Of a stretch of 64,000 bases of DNA, positions 55,428 through 64,000 are shown one piece after another; within the stretch, counting starts at the first letter, position 1; every line of letters starts with the position of its first letter. Below the pieces are notes generated by a model, which had not been told where the DNA came from, ran no database searches, and saw nothing but the letters and a program-made list of their open reading frames with translations. The position numbers were made by a program, and so were the translations under genes. Source of the stretch: Natrononativus amylolyticus (GTDB lineage: Archaea; Halobacteriota; Halobacteria; Halobacteriales; Natrialbaceae); contig NZ_CP101458.1 of assembly GCF_024362525.1 (NCBI RefSeq), forward strand, positions 1,488,001 through 1,552,000. Reading direction: 5' to 3'.

Positions 55428-56633
55428 ATGACAGACCGCAATATTCGCGTCGAGCCGATCGATCGACGCGCCGTCGAGGATCAGGAAGTCGAGATCGTCG
55501 AGCGAAAGGGGATCGGCCACCCCGACTCCATCTGCGACGGAATCGCCGAGAGCGTCGCCGGGGCGCTCGCTCGCGCGTACCTCGACCGCGTCGGCAAGGT
55601 GCTCCACTTCAACACCGACGAGACCCAGCTGGTCGCCGGCGAGGCCGCCCCCGCCTTCGGCGGCGGCGAGGTCGTCGACCCCATCTACGTCCTGATCGTC
55701 GGCCGGGCGACGAAACACTATGAGGGGCAGACGATCCCGACGGAGACGATCGCCCTGCGCGCCGCCCGTGACTACCTCGAGTCCGAACTCCCCCAACTCG
55801 AGTTCGGCACCGACGTGATCGTCGACATCAAGCTGGGCGAGGGCAGCGGGGACCTCCAGGACGTCTTCGGCGAGAACGAGGTCACGGTGCCGATGGCAAA
55901 CGACACCAGTTTCGGCGTCGGTCACGCCCCGCTGTCGGAAACCGAGGAGATCGTCTGGAACGCCGAACGCCGGCTCAACGAGGAGTTCGCCGCCGAGAAC
56001 CCCTACCTCGGCTCGGACGTGAAGATCATGGGCAAGCGCGAGGGCGACCGGATCGACGTCACCGTCGCCGCGGCGATGATCGACGAGCACATCGGCGACA
56101 TGGACGACTACGTCGCCGCCGTCGACGCGGTCGGGGAGTTCGTCAGCGACGTCGCCGCGGAGTACACCGACCGGGACGTCACCGTCCACGTCAACACCGC
56201 AGACGACGTCGAGTCGGGCTCGATCTACCTCACCGTCACCGGCACCTCCGCCGAACAGGGCGACGACGGCTCGGTCGGGCGGGGCAACCGCGCCAACGGC
56301 CTCATCACGCCCAACCGCTCGATGTCGATGGAGGCGACGAGCGGGAAGAACCCGGTCAACCACATCGGCAAGATCTACAACCTCCTCTCGACGCAGATCG
56401 CAGAGGAGGTCGTCGACGAGGTCGACGGCATCCGCGACCTGCGCGTGCGCCTGCTCTCCCAGATCGGCCGGCCGATCGACCGACCGCACGTCGCCGACGT
56501 CCACGTCGTCACGGCCGACGGCGTCGAACTGGCCGACGTCCAGGGCGAGATCGAAGCCATCGTCGACGACCAGCTCGCGAACGTCACCGACGTCACCCGC
56601 CAGGTCATCGACGGCGAACTCACCACGTTCTGA
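55428..56633 (+). CDS. metK: Methionine adenosyltransferase (archaeal type)
   Basis: 401 aa, the archaeal MAT length. Opens [21 protein letters not shown] and has [18 protein letters not shown] and [13 protein letters not shown]. It makes S-adenosylmethionine from methionine and ATP. Not homologous by simple sequence to bacterial MetK. Start at ATG 55428 with an AT-rich region 30 nt upstream. Confidence 0.95.
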   Translation: MTDRNIRVEPIDRRAVEDQEVEIVERKGIGHPDSICDGIAESVAGALARAYLDRVGKVLHFNTDETQLVAGEAAPAFGGGEVVDPIYVLIVGRATKHYEGQTIPTETIALRAARDYLESELPQLEFGTDVIVDIKLGEGSGDLQDVFGENEVTVPMANDTSFGVGHAPLSETEEIVWNAERRLNEEFAAENPYLGSDVKIMGKREGDRIDVTVAAAMIDEHIGDMDDYVAAVDAVGEFVSDVAAEYTDRDVTVHVNTADDVESGSIYLTVTGTSAEQGDDGSVGRGNRANGLITPNRSMSMEATSGKNPVNHIGKIYNLLSTQIAEEVVDEVDGIRDLRVRLLSQIGRPIDRPHVADVHVVTADGVELADVQGEIEAIVDDQLANVTDVTRQVIDGELTTF

Positions 56634-56745
56634 CCGGGTTCGACCCCTCGAGCGAAACCGGCACGGCAGGGGGAGCTTCGGAATAGTCAAGAGCGGACGT
56701 CGAGAACCGTACTACGAATCGAAATGGATTGCGGAGCGATCGCCA

Positions 56746-58002
56746 GTGAGTAATCACGAACCAAGTTCTCGCAGCATCGTCCTCGCCGTCGTCGCGAGCA
56801 CGTTCTTCGTCGGCTTCGGCGGCGGCGTGATCTTCCCGATTCTGCCGAACCTCGGGGAGGTGCTCGGCATCTCGGCGGTCATGGTCGGACTCATCCTGTC
56901 GGCGAACCGCTGGACGCGGCTGCTCGCGAACGCGCCCGCCGGCGTCCTCGTCGACCGGATCGGCACCCGCAAACCGTTCGTCATCGGGCTGGCGATCGAG
57001 GGCGTCGCGACGTTCGGCTACGTCATCGCGATGCTGTTCCCGTCGACTGCCGAATTCTGGTTTCTGGCCGCCCGGTTGCTGTGGGGACTGGGCAGCGCGC
57101 TCGTGTTCGCGACGGCGTACACGATCACCGCGGACGTCAGCGAAGCCGACTCGCGGGGGACGAGCATGGGGATCGTCCGCGCCGGGATCACCTTCGGCTT
57201 CCCGGCCGGTCTCGTCCTCGGCGGGGTCACCAGCGAGATCTACGGTAACACCGCGGCGTTCGTCCTCGCGGCCGCCTTCGCCGGCCTCGCGAGTATCATC
57301 GCCTACTTCATCGTCCCCGAGACCCACGTCGACGAACACGACGACTCGGTCAAGCCGTGGGATCTCGAACTCACGATCCCCGCCGTCACCGTCGGCCTCG
57401 TCAACTTCGGGCTCTACTTCGCCTACGTCGGCGTGCTGTTCTCGACGCTCGTGCTCTACCTCCAGGTCGAGGGCCTCACCATCTCGACGGAGATCCTGGG
57501 GTACACCGTCGCGTTCGAAGAGCAGGGAACGTCGGGAATGCTGATGGCCGTCACCGTGCTCGCGGGGGCGGTCTTCACCATCTCCGGGGGCGTGATGAGC
57601 GACACAGTGGGGGCTCGAGTGCCCGTCCTCGTCGGCTTTCTCGTCCTGAACAGCCTCGGCTTTCTCGTCCTCGTCCTCGCGCCGTCGTTCTGGGTCGTCG
57701 TGGGCGGGTGCATCCTGATCGGGGCCGGTCAGGGCGGCGTCGGCGGCCCGCTCACCGCCCTGCTCGCGGACCTCACGCCCGACGAGCGAATGGGGCGGGC
57801 GATGGGGACGAACAACGTCCTCGGCGACGTCGGCGGGGGGCTCGGTCCGCTGATCTCCCTGCCGCTGGCCGAGACGATCGGCTTCGAGGTCATGTACGCG
57901 GTCAGCGCGATCATCGCCCTCGTCGCGGGAACGATCCTCGTCGTCGGCGTCTACGCCCACACCGGCAGCGTGAGCCCGACCGTCGACGAGTCGATCATCT
58001 AG
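56746..58002 (+). CDS. MFS transporter
   Basis: 418 aa from GTG 56746. About 12 helices, with loop 2-3 motif GVLVDRIGTRKPFV and second-half MSDTVGARVPVLV. Drug/solute exporter-like. Substrate unknown. Confidence 0.88.
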   Translation: MSNHEPSSRSIVLAVVASTFFVGFGGGVIFPILPNLGEVLGISAVMVGLILSANRWTRLLANAPAGVLVDRIGTRKPFVIGLAIEGVATFGYVIAMLFPSTAEFWFLAARLLWGLGSALVFATAYTITADVSEADSRGTSMGIVRAGITFGFPAGLVLGGVTSEIYGNTAAFVLAAAFAGLASIIAYFIVPETHVDEHDDSVKPWDLELTIPAVTVGLVNFGLYFAYVGVLFSTLVLYLQVEGLTISTEILGYTVAFEEQGTSGMLMAVTVLAGAVFTISGGVMSDTVGARVPVLVGFLVLNSLGFLVLVLAPSFWVVVGGCILIGAGQGGVGGPLTALLADLTPDERMGRAMGTNNVLGDVGGGLGPLISLPLAETIGFEVMYAVSAIIALVAGTILVVGVYAHTGSVSPTVDESII

Positions 58003-58047
58003 CTGGCCTCGTAACCCCCTTATAGCGCGGACCGTCTACCTCGAGCC

Positions 58048-59229
58048 ATGCACCCGCCGGGCGCCGACGTCGTCCTCATCCGCCAGGGAGACGTGAGCAC
58101 GAAGAGCAACACCGTCAGGCGGTACATGACCGACTTCCTCCTCGAGAACACGGAGGCCGTCCTGGCCGACCGCGAGATCCCCGGCGAAATCGAACCCGGC
58201 TGGGACCGGCCGCTGATCCACACGGACGAGGCACACGTCGACGCGGCCGCGACCGCCGCGGCCGACGTCTTCGGGGTCGTCTCGACCAGTCCCGCGGTCG
58301 CGGTGTCGACCGAACTCGAGGCGATCCGCGAAACCCTCGCCGAGACTGCCCGCGAGCACTACACGGGCGGGACGTTCGCCGTCGACGCCCGCCGGGCCGA
58401 CAAGCGACTCCCGTTCACGAGCGAGGACGTCGCCCGCGAGGGTGGCAGCGCGATCTGGGAGGCCGCCGAGACCGAGGGAATCGACCCCGAAGTCGATCTC
58501 GACGACCCCGACCTCACGTTCGGCGTCGAAGTTCGCGAGGACGCGGCCTACGTCTTCGTCGAGCGACTCGAGGGACCGGGCGGGCTCCCGCTCGGCTCGC
58601 AGGCGCCGCTGGTCGCGCTCGTCAGCGGCGGGATCGACTCGCCCGTGGCCGCCTACGAGCTGATGAAACGCGGCTCGCCGGTGATTCCCGTCTACGTCGA
58701 TCTCGGGGATTACGGCGGACCGGACCACGAGGCACGGGCGATCGAGACCGTCAGGACGCTCTCGCGGTACGCGCCCAACTTCGACATGCGAACGTACCGG
58801 GTGCCCGGCGGCGAGACGGTCGCGCTGCTCGCGGAGACGATGGAGGAGGGGCGGATGCTCTCGCTGCGGCGCTTTTTCTACCGGATCGCCGAACACATCG
58901 CCGAGGAGACCGGCGCGAGCGGCATCGTCACGGGCGAAGCCATCGGACAGAAATCGAGCCAGACGGCCCAGAACATCGGCGTCACGAGCCGCGTTACCGA
59001 TCTCCCGATCCACCGCCCCCTCCTCACCCGCGACAAGCAGGAGATCGTCGCACAGGCCCGCGAGATCGGTACTTACACCGACTCGACGATCGACGCCGGC
59101 TGCAACCGCATCGCTCCCGACCGCGCCGAGACCAACGCCCGCCTCGAGCCGCTGCTCGCGGCCGAACCGGACGACCTGCTCGAGCGCGCGGCGGAGGCGG
59201 CCGAGCGTGCGACGCTGGTCGATCCCTGA
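58048..59229 (+). CDS. thiI: tRNA 4-thiouridine synthase ThiI (without rhodanese domain)
   Basis: 393 aa from ATG 58048. N-terminal ferredoxin-like/THUMP region with VVLIRQGDVSTKS, then the PP-loop VSGGIDSPVAAYELMKRG. Archaeal length; it ends before the rhodanese domain of bacterial ThiI. Adds sulfur to tRNA U8. Sulfur donor in haloarchaea not known from here. Confidence 0.93.
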   Translation: MHPPGADVVLIRQGDVSTKSNTVRRYMTDFLLENTEAVLADREIPGEIEPGWDRPLIHTDEAHVDAAATAAADVFGVVSTSPAVAVSTELEAIRETLAETAREHYTGGTFAVDARRADKRLPFTSEDVAREGGSAIWEAAETEGIDPEVDLDDPDLTFGVEVREDAAYVFVERLEGPGGLPLGSQAPLVALVSGGIDSPVAAYELMKRGSPVIPVYVDLGDYGGPDHEARAIETVRTLSRYAPNFDMRTYRVPGGETVALLAETMEEGRMLSLRRFFYRIAEHIAEETGASGIVTGEAIGQKSSQTAQNIGVTSRVTDLPIHRPLLTRDKQEIVAQAREIGTYTDSTIDAGCNRIAPDRAETNARLEPLLAAEPDDLLERAAEAAERATLVDP

Positions 59230-59310
59230 CTGCGGTGAACGCTGGGGCATCGACCGCGCAGTCGTCGAAAGCCGAAACCCACATTATCGGGACACGCCCA
59301 CTTCCGTACA

Positions 59311-59823
59311 GTGACCCGCGTCTGTCTCGTCGGCGCGCCCGAGGTGAACCTCCAGTACGAACTCCTCTCGCGGGAGACCTCCCGCGAGGCGCTCGCGACC
59401 TACGACCTCGAGCGCCCCTTCGAGAACTCGCTCTCGCTGCGAACCGTCAGCGTCGGCGCGGCGGTCTCGCTGTTGAACGACCTCCAGTGGTACCTCGTGC
59501 GGTTCGTCGACGACGTGCTGGTTCAGGAGCCGAGCGTCTCGGAGACGGAGTGGCTCTCTCGGGGACTCGCGGAGGCGCTGCGAAACGGCGAGCTCGAGCC
59601 CGGAGAAACGGGCGAGTTCTGCAAGGTGTACGGCCTCGAGGCCGACGAACCCGAGTCGTCGGCTGACGACGCCGACGACCACCCGGTCACGACGGTGACC
59701 GCACCCCGTCTGGTCGAACCGCTGTACGTCCGCCGGACCGGAGGCGAGGTGCCCGACTACGACCTCCGGGACGTCGAGGAGACGCTGGTCGTCCGGCTCA
59801 CCGAAGCCGAGTTCTCGCCGTGA
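59311..59823 (+). CDS. DUF5804 family protein
   Basis: 170 aa from GTG 59311. RVCLVGAPEVNLQYELLSRE start and LLNDLQWYLVRFVDDVLVQEP in the middle match DUF5804, restricted to haloarchaea. Acidic insert ESSADDADDHP. Function unknown. Its stop overlaps the hydrolase start (GTGA). Confidence 0.8.
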   Translation: MTRVCLVGAPEVNLQYELLSRETSREALATYDLERPFENSLSLRTVSVGAAVSLLNDLQWYLVRFVDDVLVQEPSVSETEWLSRGLAEALRNGELEPGETGEFCKVYGLEADEPESSADDADDHPVTTVTAPRLVEPLYVRRTGGEVPDYDLRDVEETLVVRLTEAEFSP

Positions 59824-60665
59824 CCGGCGGCACCGGCGCGACGACGATCGACGGCTGTCGGATCGCCTACAGGCGGGCGGGTACCGGGGGGCCGCCGGTC
59901 GTCCTCTTACACGGCGGGGGGATCGACGACGCGACCCTCTCGTGGTACCACGCGATCGACGCACTGGCCGACGAGCACCGGGTGTACGCCCCCGATTGGC
60001 CCGGCTACGGCGACAGCGAGGACGCCCTCCCCCACTCGATCGCGAGCTACGTCTCCGTCCTCGAGTCGTTTCTCGACGGCGTCGGCCACGAGCGCGCGTC
60101 GCTCGTCGGACTCTCGATGGGCGGCGCGGCGGCGCTCGGACTGGCCCTCGAGGACCCCTCGCGCGTCGAGCGCCTGGGTCTGGTCGGCAGCTACGGCCTC
60201 GGAGCGCGGCTCTCCGCGGGCTCGTTCTGGCGCGCACTCGCGTCCGTGCCGGGCGCGAACGCGGTCGGCTGGGCGGCGCTCGGAACGTCGACGGCGGCGA
60301 CCCGGTTCGGCCTGGCGTCGGTGGTCGCCGACGCCTCGAACCTCGACGACGAGTTCGTGAGTGCGGTTCGATCGCGGGCGGGACGGCCGGGGGCCGGGCG
60401 CGCATTCGAAGCGTTCCAGCGCCACGAACTCGCGGCCGACGGCACGACGCGCACCGACTTCAGCGGTGAGCTCGAGTCGCTTGCGGCGCCGACGCTGCTC
60501 GTCCACGGCGGGGTCGACCCCCTGTTTCCAGTCGCCTGGTCCCGTCGGGCGGCCGCGGCGATCCCGGACGCGCGCCTCGAGGTGCTCGAAGACTGCGGTC
60601 ACTGGGTGCCACGGGAGCGACCGCAGCGCTTCAACGAAATCTTGCGAACGTTTCTCACGGAGTGA
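59820..60665 (+). CDS. Alpha/beta hydrolase
   Basis: 281 aa from GTG 59820. Oxyanion strand VVLLHGGGIDD, nucleophile elbow VGLSMGGAAAL, Asp in VHGGVDPLFP and His in EDCGHWVPRE. Substrate unknown. Overlap with the DUF5804 gene suggests coupling. Confidence 0.9.
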   Translation: MTGGTGATTIDGCRIAYRRAGTGGPPVVLLHGGGIDDATLSWYHAIDALADEHRVYAPDWPGYGDSEDALPHSIASYVSVLESFLDGVGHERASLVGLSMGGAAALGLALEDPSRVERLGLVGSYGLGARLSAGSFWRALASVPGANAVGWAALGTSTAATRFGLASVVADASNLDDEFVSAVRSRAGRPGAGRAFEAFQRHELAADGTTRTDFSGELESLAAPTLLVHGGVDPLFPVAWSRRAAAAIPDARLEVLEDCGHWVPRERPQRFNEILRTFLTE

Positions 60666-60782
60666 GCCCGACGCTCGACCGGTTCCCACGAACTGGGACG
60701 GACACTGACGGGTGTTACTCCGGTGAAACGGATTGCAACGGTCGGCAACAGCATCCCTCTGTCGTCCGACTCGCCCCTCTCG

Positions 60783-61772
<990 letters not shown>

Positions 61773-62184
61773 CGCTCGAGGGTTGGGAGTGGAGACGTAA
61801 ACGACTGCTGGACGTCGGCAGGACGTGCCGGTGTCGGTCGCTCGCCCCGTCCGGTGGTCGGTTCGGTCGACTGGCGGTACCCGATCATACCCCGTCGACG
61901 ACGCCCCGTCTTATCACTACCAAGGGGGTAGATCGGGGCGCTCGAGGCTTATGGCCCGCATAATAAGGTAGGAACCCGTGTACGTTTTACGTGTATCCCT
62001 ACCGGACACGGATTCACAACGACACACCACCACCATCACCATCTTGTCACCGTCCATCCGGTCGGTGGGGATCACCGATTCCACCGTTTTTTTACTCCCC
62101 GAGCACCGCGGCCGAGAGCCGCGGCGGGCGGCTACATCGGCCGTCTCCAAACAGTATAAATCGATCGCGGCGCAACCCGTGCGT
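61773..62184. other. 412-nt gap with possible small transcript and thioredoxin promoter
   Basis: No supported protein gene. A hairpin TCGGTG-GGGAT-CACCGA (62062-62078) followed by T7 (62087-62093) looks like a terminator of a + strand transcript although no gene ends there. CCGCGGC/GCCGCGG arms (62106-62124) follow. An AT-rich ATAATAAGG lies near 61960-61968. Confidence 0.4.
62155..62160 (+). promoter_or_regulatory. TATA box of the thioredoxin-like gene
   Basis: TATAAA lies 25-30 nt before ATG 62185, so the transcript is likely leaderless, as is common in haloarchaea. Confidence 0.6.
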
Positions 62185-62565
62185 ATGAGTCTCGAGACGA
62201 TGCGTCCGAACCCGACCTGGGATGCCCCCTCCTACGAGGACACCGTCGACACGCTCGCAGCCCACCGCGACGAACTCCGATATGCGATCTGGGGCGGCGA
62301 CTGGTGTACGGACTGCCGGTCTCTGTTACCTGACTTCGGCGCGGCCCTCGAGGCCGCCGAGATCCCCGACGACCGCATCGAGGAGATTCCGGTCGACCAG
62401 GACAAGCAGGGCCCCAAAGTCGAGGAGTACGACGTCGAGTACATTCCGACGATCGTCGTCGAGGACGACGAGGGCAACGAGGTCGCCCGCTTCGTCGAGA
62501 GCGAGCCCCTCCCACCGGCGATCTACCTCGGCGAGGAGATCGAGGCGGCGCTCGAGTCGGCATAG
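62185..62565 (+). CDS. Thioredoxin-fold protein
   Basis: 126 aa from ATG 62185. Active site WCTDC in AIWGGDWCTDCRSL, then cis-Pro region VEYIPTIVVEDDEG. Variant WCTDC places it near thioredoxin-like reductases of the TlpA/Trx type. Cytoplasmic. Confidence 0.85.
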   Translation: MSLETMRPNPTWDAPSYEDTVDTLAAHRDELRYAIWGGDWCTDCRSLLPDFGAALEAAEIPDDRIEEIPVDQDKQGPKVEEYDVEYIPTIVVEDDEGNEVARFVESEPLPPAIYLGEEIEAALESA

Positions 62566-62682
62566 GGACTGTTATCGTAGCCGCTTCGCTGTGAGTAGTG
62601 TGTAACCCGTTTCAGTTGTTACGCCGATCGAGAGCGCATCTGCTCGGTCGTCCGAGTCCTATAAATAAAATCGTCGTTCAGG

Positions 62683-62698
62683 GTCGCCGCGAGGCGAC
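62683..62698 (-). terminator. Terminator of cspA
   Basis: GTCGCC-GCGA-GGCGAC, 6-bp hairpin with GNRA-like loop, starts 13 nt after the cspA stop. On the minus strand an AT-rich tract (TTTTATTTATA) follows. Confidence 0.55.
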
Positions 62699-62710
62699 AG
62701 TGAAACCAGA

Positions 62711-62905
62711 TCAGTTGCGGACGACGTTCGTCGCGCGCGGGCCCTTGGGGGCCTGTTCGATGTCGAATTCGATATCTGTGCCTTCTTCGAGGTCCGGGCC
62801 GCCGACGTCCTCCATGTGGAAGAATACGTCATCGTCCGCGTCGTCCGTCGAAATGAAACCGTAGCCGCCTGTGTCGTTGAAGAAATCAACCGTACCGTTT
62901 GCCAT
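62711..62905 (-). CDS. cspA: Cold-shock domain protein
   Basis: 64 aa. MANGTVDFFNDTGGYGFIST with RNP1 (GYGFIST) and RNP2 (DVFFHMED) motifs. Single-stranded nucleic acid chaperone. Usual haloarchaeal CspA length. Confidence 0.93.
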   Translation of the reverse strand: MANGTVDFFNDTGGYGFISTDDADDDVFFHMEDVGGPDLEEGTDIEFDIEQAPKGPRATNVVRN

Positions 62906-63032
62906 TACGAACGAACGTAGTGCCAGTACACGGATAACACTTCCGAGGGTCGTGGTACCACGATGTCGCCCCCTCTGGTACGTCTTCCCGGTCGTTCGAG
63001 CGACGTCACCACGAGTGTCCGTGCACCGCTTG

Positions 63033-63272
63033 TCAGCTGTCGAATGAGTCCTCGCGCTGTTCGTAGATTACCGTCAGCGACCCGGTCGACTGGCGTCCCG
63101 TCGCCTCGCGGATCGCCGCGAACTGCTGGAGCGCCTCGTCAGAGGCGGTATCCTCCCCTAGAGAGTCCCGCAACTCCTCACGCAGTGTATCGTACGCCGC
63201 TTCTGCGAGGAGTCGAACCGCGTACGCGTCGCTCTTTGATTCGACTTCGAAGGTGGCTTCGTATCGAGACAT
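63033..63272 (-). CDS. Small haloarchaeal protein (DUF7692-like)
   Basis: 79 aa from ATG 63272. SRYEATFEVESKSDAYAVRLLAEAAYDTLREEL and a C-terminal VIYEQREDSFDS. Mixed helix/strand with no membrane segment. Assignment to a DUF family is tentative. Confidence 0.5.
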   Translation of the reverse strand: MSRYEATFEVESKSDAYAVRLLAEAAYDTLREELRDSLGEDTASDEALQQFAAIREATGRQSTGSLTVIYEQREDSFDS

Positions 63273-63362
63273 ACGTGTACAGTGGGTGCTCCAGCGGCAA
63301 AGTACTGAGTACCGCAGACTCACCTCAGTCCTGAATCCGAATTTCGTCCGTTCCAGTGACCG

Positions 63363-64000
63363 CTATCGTTCTCCGAGCCACTCGAGCGCCTCCCCGACCT
63401 CGTGAACCGGCGGCGAGCACGTCCGATCCCGGCAGACGTACAGCGTCGGCTCGCCGTCCCTCGCCTCCCGGCCGGCCCAGATCGGCGGCGCCGACTCGAG
63501 GTCCAACTCCGCGAGCCAGGACTCGAGTCCCGCCTCCGTCGGCGGTCGCGGCGCGAACAGCCGGTCGGGCTGGTAGCGCTCGCCGAACGCCGCCCGCCAC
63601 TCGCGCGGAACTTCGTCTGCGGCGATGGTGACCTCGAGCGGCCCCGCCTCGAGACGATCCGCGGCGAGACAGAGCGAGGTGTGTTGGAGCGGGTTCGCGT
63701 CGAGGCGGTTCGCGTGGGTCTCGAGGACGGATTCGACGATGCCCTCGAAGTCACTCCCGGTGAACGAGTCGAGCGCGAGCAGGACCTCGAGGGCGACCCC
63801 CATCGAGGAGGGCGTCGAACTGTCGTCGAGTTCCTGGGGTCGGGTCACCAACGACTCGCCGCTCTCGGGCGTGAAGTACAGCGTTCTCCGCTCCGGGTCC
63901 CAGAACTCCTCTTCGATGAGGCGAGCGAGCTCGGTGGCGAACGCGAGGTGGGAGACGTCGCCGGTGGCCTCGTAGCAGTCGAACGCGCCGCGGGCGAGGA
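63363..64000 (-). CDS. DUF255/YyaL thioredoxin-domain protein, C-terminal part
   Basis: The gene runs off the right edge; 212 codons are present (63363-64000, minus). FDCYEATGDVSHLAFA and RRTLYFTPESGESLVTRPQELDDSSTPSSMG match the C-terminal (alpha/alpha) toroid of DUF255/YyaL-like proteins, and the end carries an EPTLYVCRDRTCSPPVHE stretch. N-terminal Trx domain is outside. Function unknown (possible redox/quality-control role). Confidence 0.75.
   Translation of the reverse strand, partial: LARGAFDCYEATGDVSHLAFATELARLIEEEFWDPERRTLYFTPESGESLVTRPQELDDSSTPSSMGVALEVLLALDSFTGSDFEGIVESVLETHANRLDANPLQHTSLCLAADRLEAGPLEVTIAADEVPREWRAAFGERYQPDRLFAPRPPTEAGLESWLAELDLESAPPIWAGREARDGEPTLYVCRDRTCSPPVHEVGEALEWLGER

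Noticed and set aside
61917-62150. 77-aa minus-strand frame
   Set aside because: Low-complexity His/Thr antisense-type composition, crosses the hairpin and T-tract; no family.

Overview
The window is chromosomal DNA from a haloarchaeon. It is GC-rich, CTCGAG is very common in coding sequence, and the proteins are strongly acidic. Many genes start at or near the presumed transcript start, with a TATA-like box about 25-35 nt upstream. Several families have the archaeal form: PyrI beside PyrB, archaeal methionine adenosyltransferase, ThiI without a rhodanese domain, ADP-forming acetyl-CoA synthetase, HTH_10 regulators and a TAT-type lipoprotein signal. The CTCGAG richness suggests a Natrialbales-like lineage, but that is inference.

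Layout. 1-5.2 kb: end of a thiamine-diphosphate enzyme, a MOSC protein, an NAD-dependent epimerase and a 711-aa protein joining an actin/Hsp70-like fold, a long coiled coil and a C-terminal membrane hairpin. 5.2-13.2 kb: cupin, MFS transporter, HD protein, duplicated EthD-like protein, atypical M24 peptidase, two methyltransferases, an LLM flavoprotein and several small proteins. 13.3-19.2 kb: HAD-IIA hydrolase, a frameshifted LD-carboxypeptidase, a thioesterase, an overlapping TraB-family/site-2-protease gene pair and purM. 19.2-22.1 kb: a lower-GC insert with an ethylbenzene-dehydrogenase-type haem-domain protein and an MFS transporter. 22.2-29 kb: macro domain protein, aldehyde dehydrogenase, DpsA, catalase-peroxidase KatG and a PfkB kinase. 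29-34.5 kb: BrkB/YihY membrane protein with a coiled-coil tail, DUF7988-like protein, YbaK deacylase and two peptidases (S9 and M20). 34.7-40.7 kb: a three-gene metal ABC transporter, then ADP-forming acetyl-CoA synthetase overlapping a BioD-like/DRTGG protein. 41-46 kb: PRC-barrel protein, DHH phosphoesterase, tRNA-Lys(CUU), a 650-nt non-coding stretch rich in repeats, a DUF7344-like wHTH membrane protein, a PaaG-like crotonase and an Asp-repeat protein. 46-54.7 kb: amidohydrolase, PAC2 protein, universal stress protein, NUDIX, a GH-like protein, pyrI-pyrB, a RadA/HTR-like protein, two HTH_10 regulators and a SlyD-type FKBP. 54.7-64 kb: CYTH protein, methionine adenosyltransferase, MFS, ThiI, DUF5804, alpha/beta hydrolase, cysteine synthase, thioredoxin, cold-shock protein and the C-terminal part of a DUF255/YyaL protein running off the right edge.

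Most genes are housekeeping or general metabolism. Translationally coupled sets (ATGA/GTGA overlaps) are LLM-methyltransferase, TraB-S2P, the metal ABC genes, acd-DRTGG, pyrB-pyrI and DUF5804-hydrolase. The most unusual items are the actin-like/coiled-coil/membrane protein, the M24 protein with a cysteine in place of a metal ligand, the low-GC haem-domain/MFS insert whose first gene lacks a proper start, the repeat-rich region after tRNA-Lys, and a 31-nt tandem repeat in front of an MFS gene. No CRISPR array, rRNA gene, complete insertion sequence or replication origin was seen.
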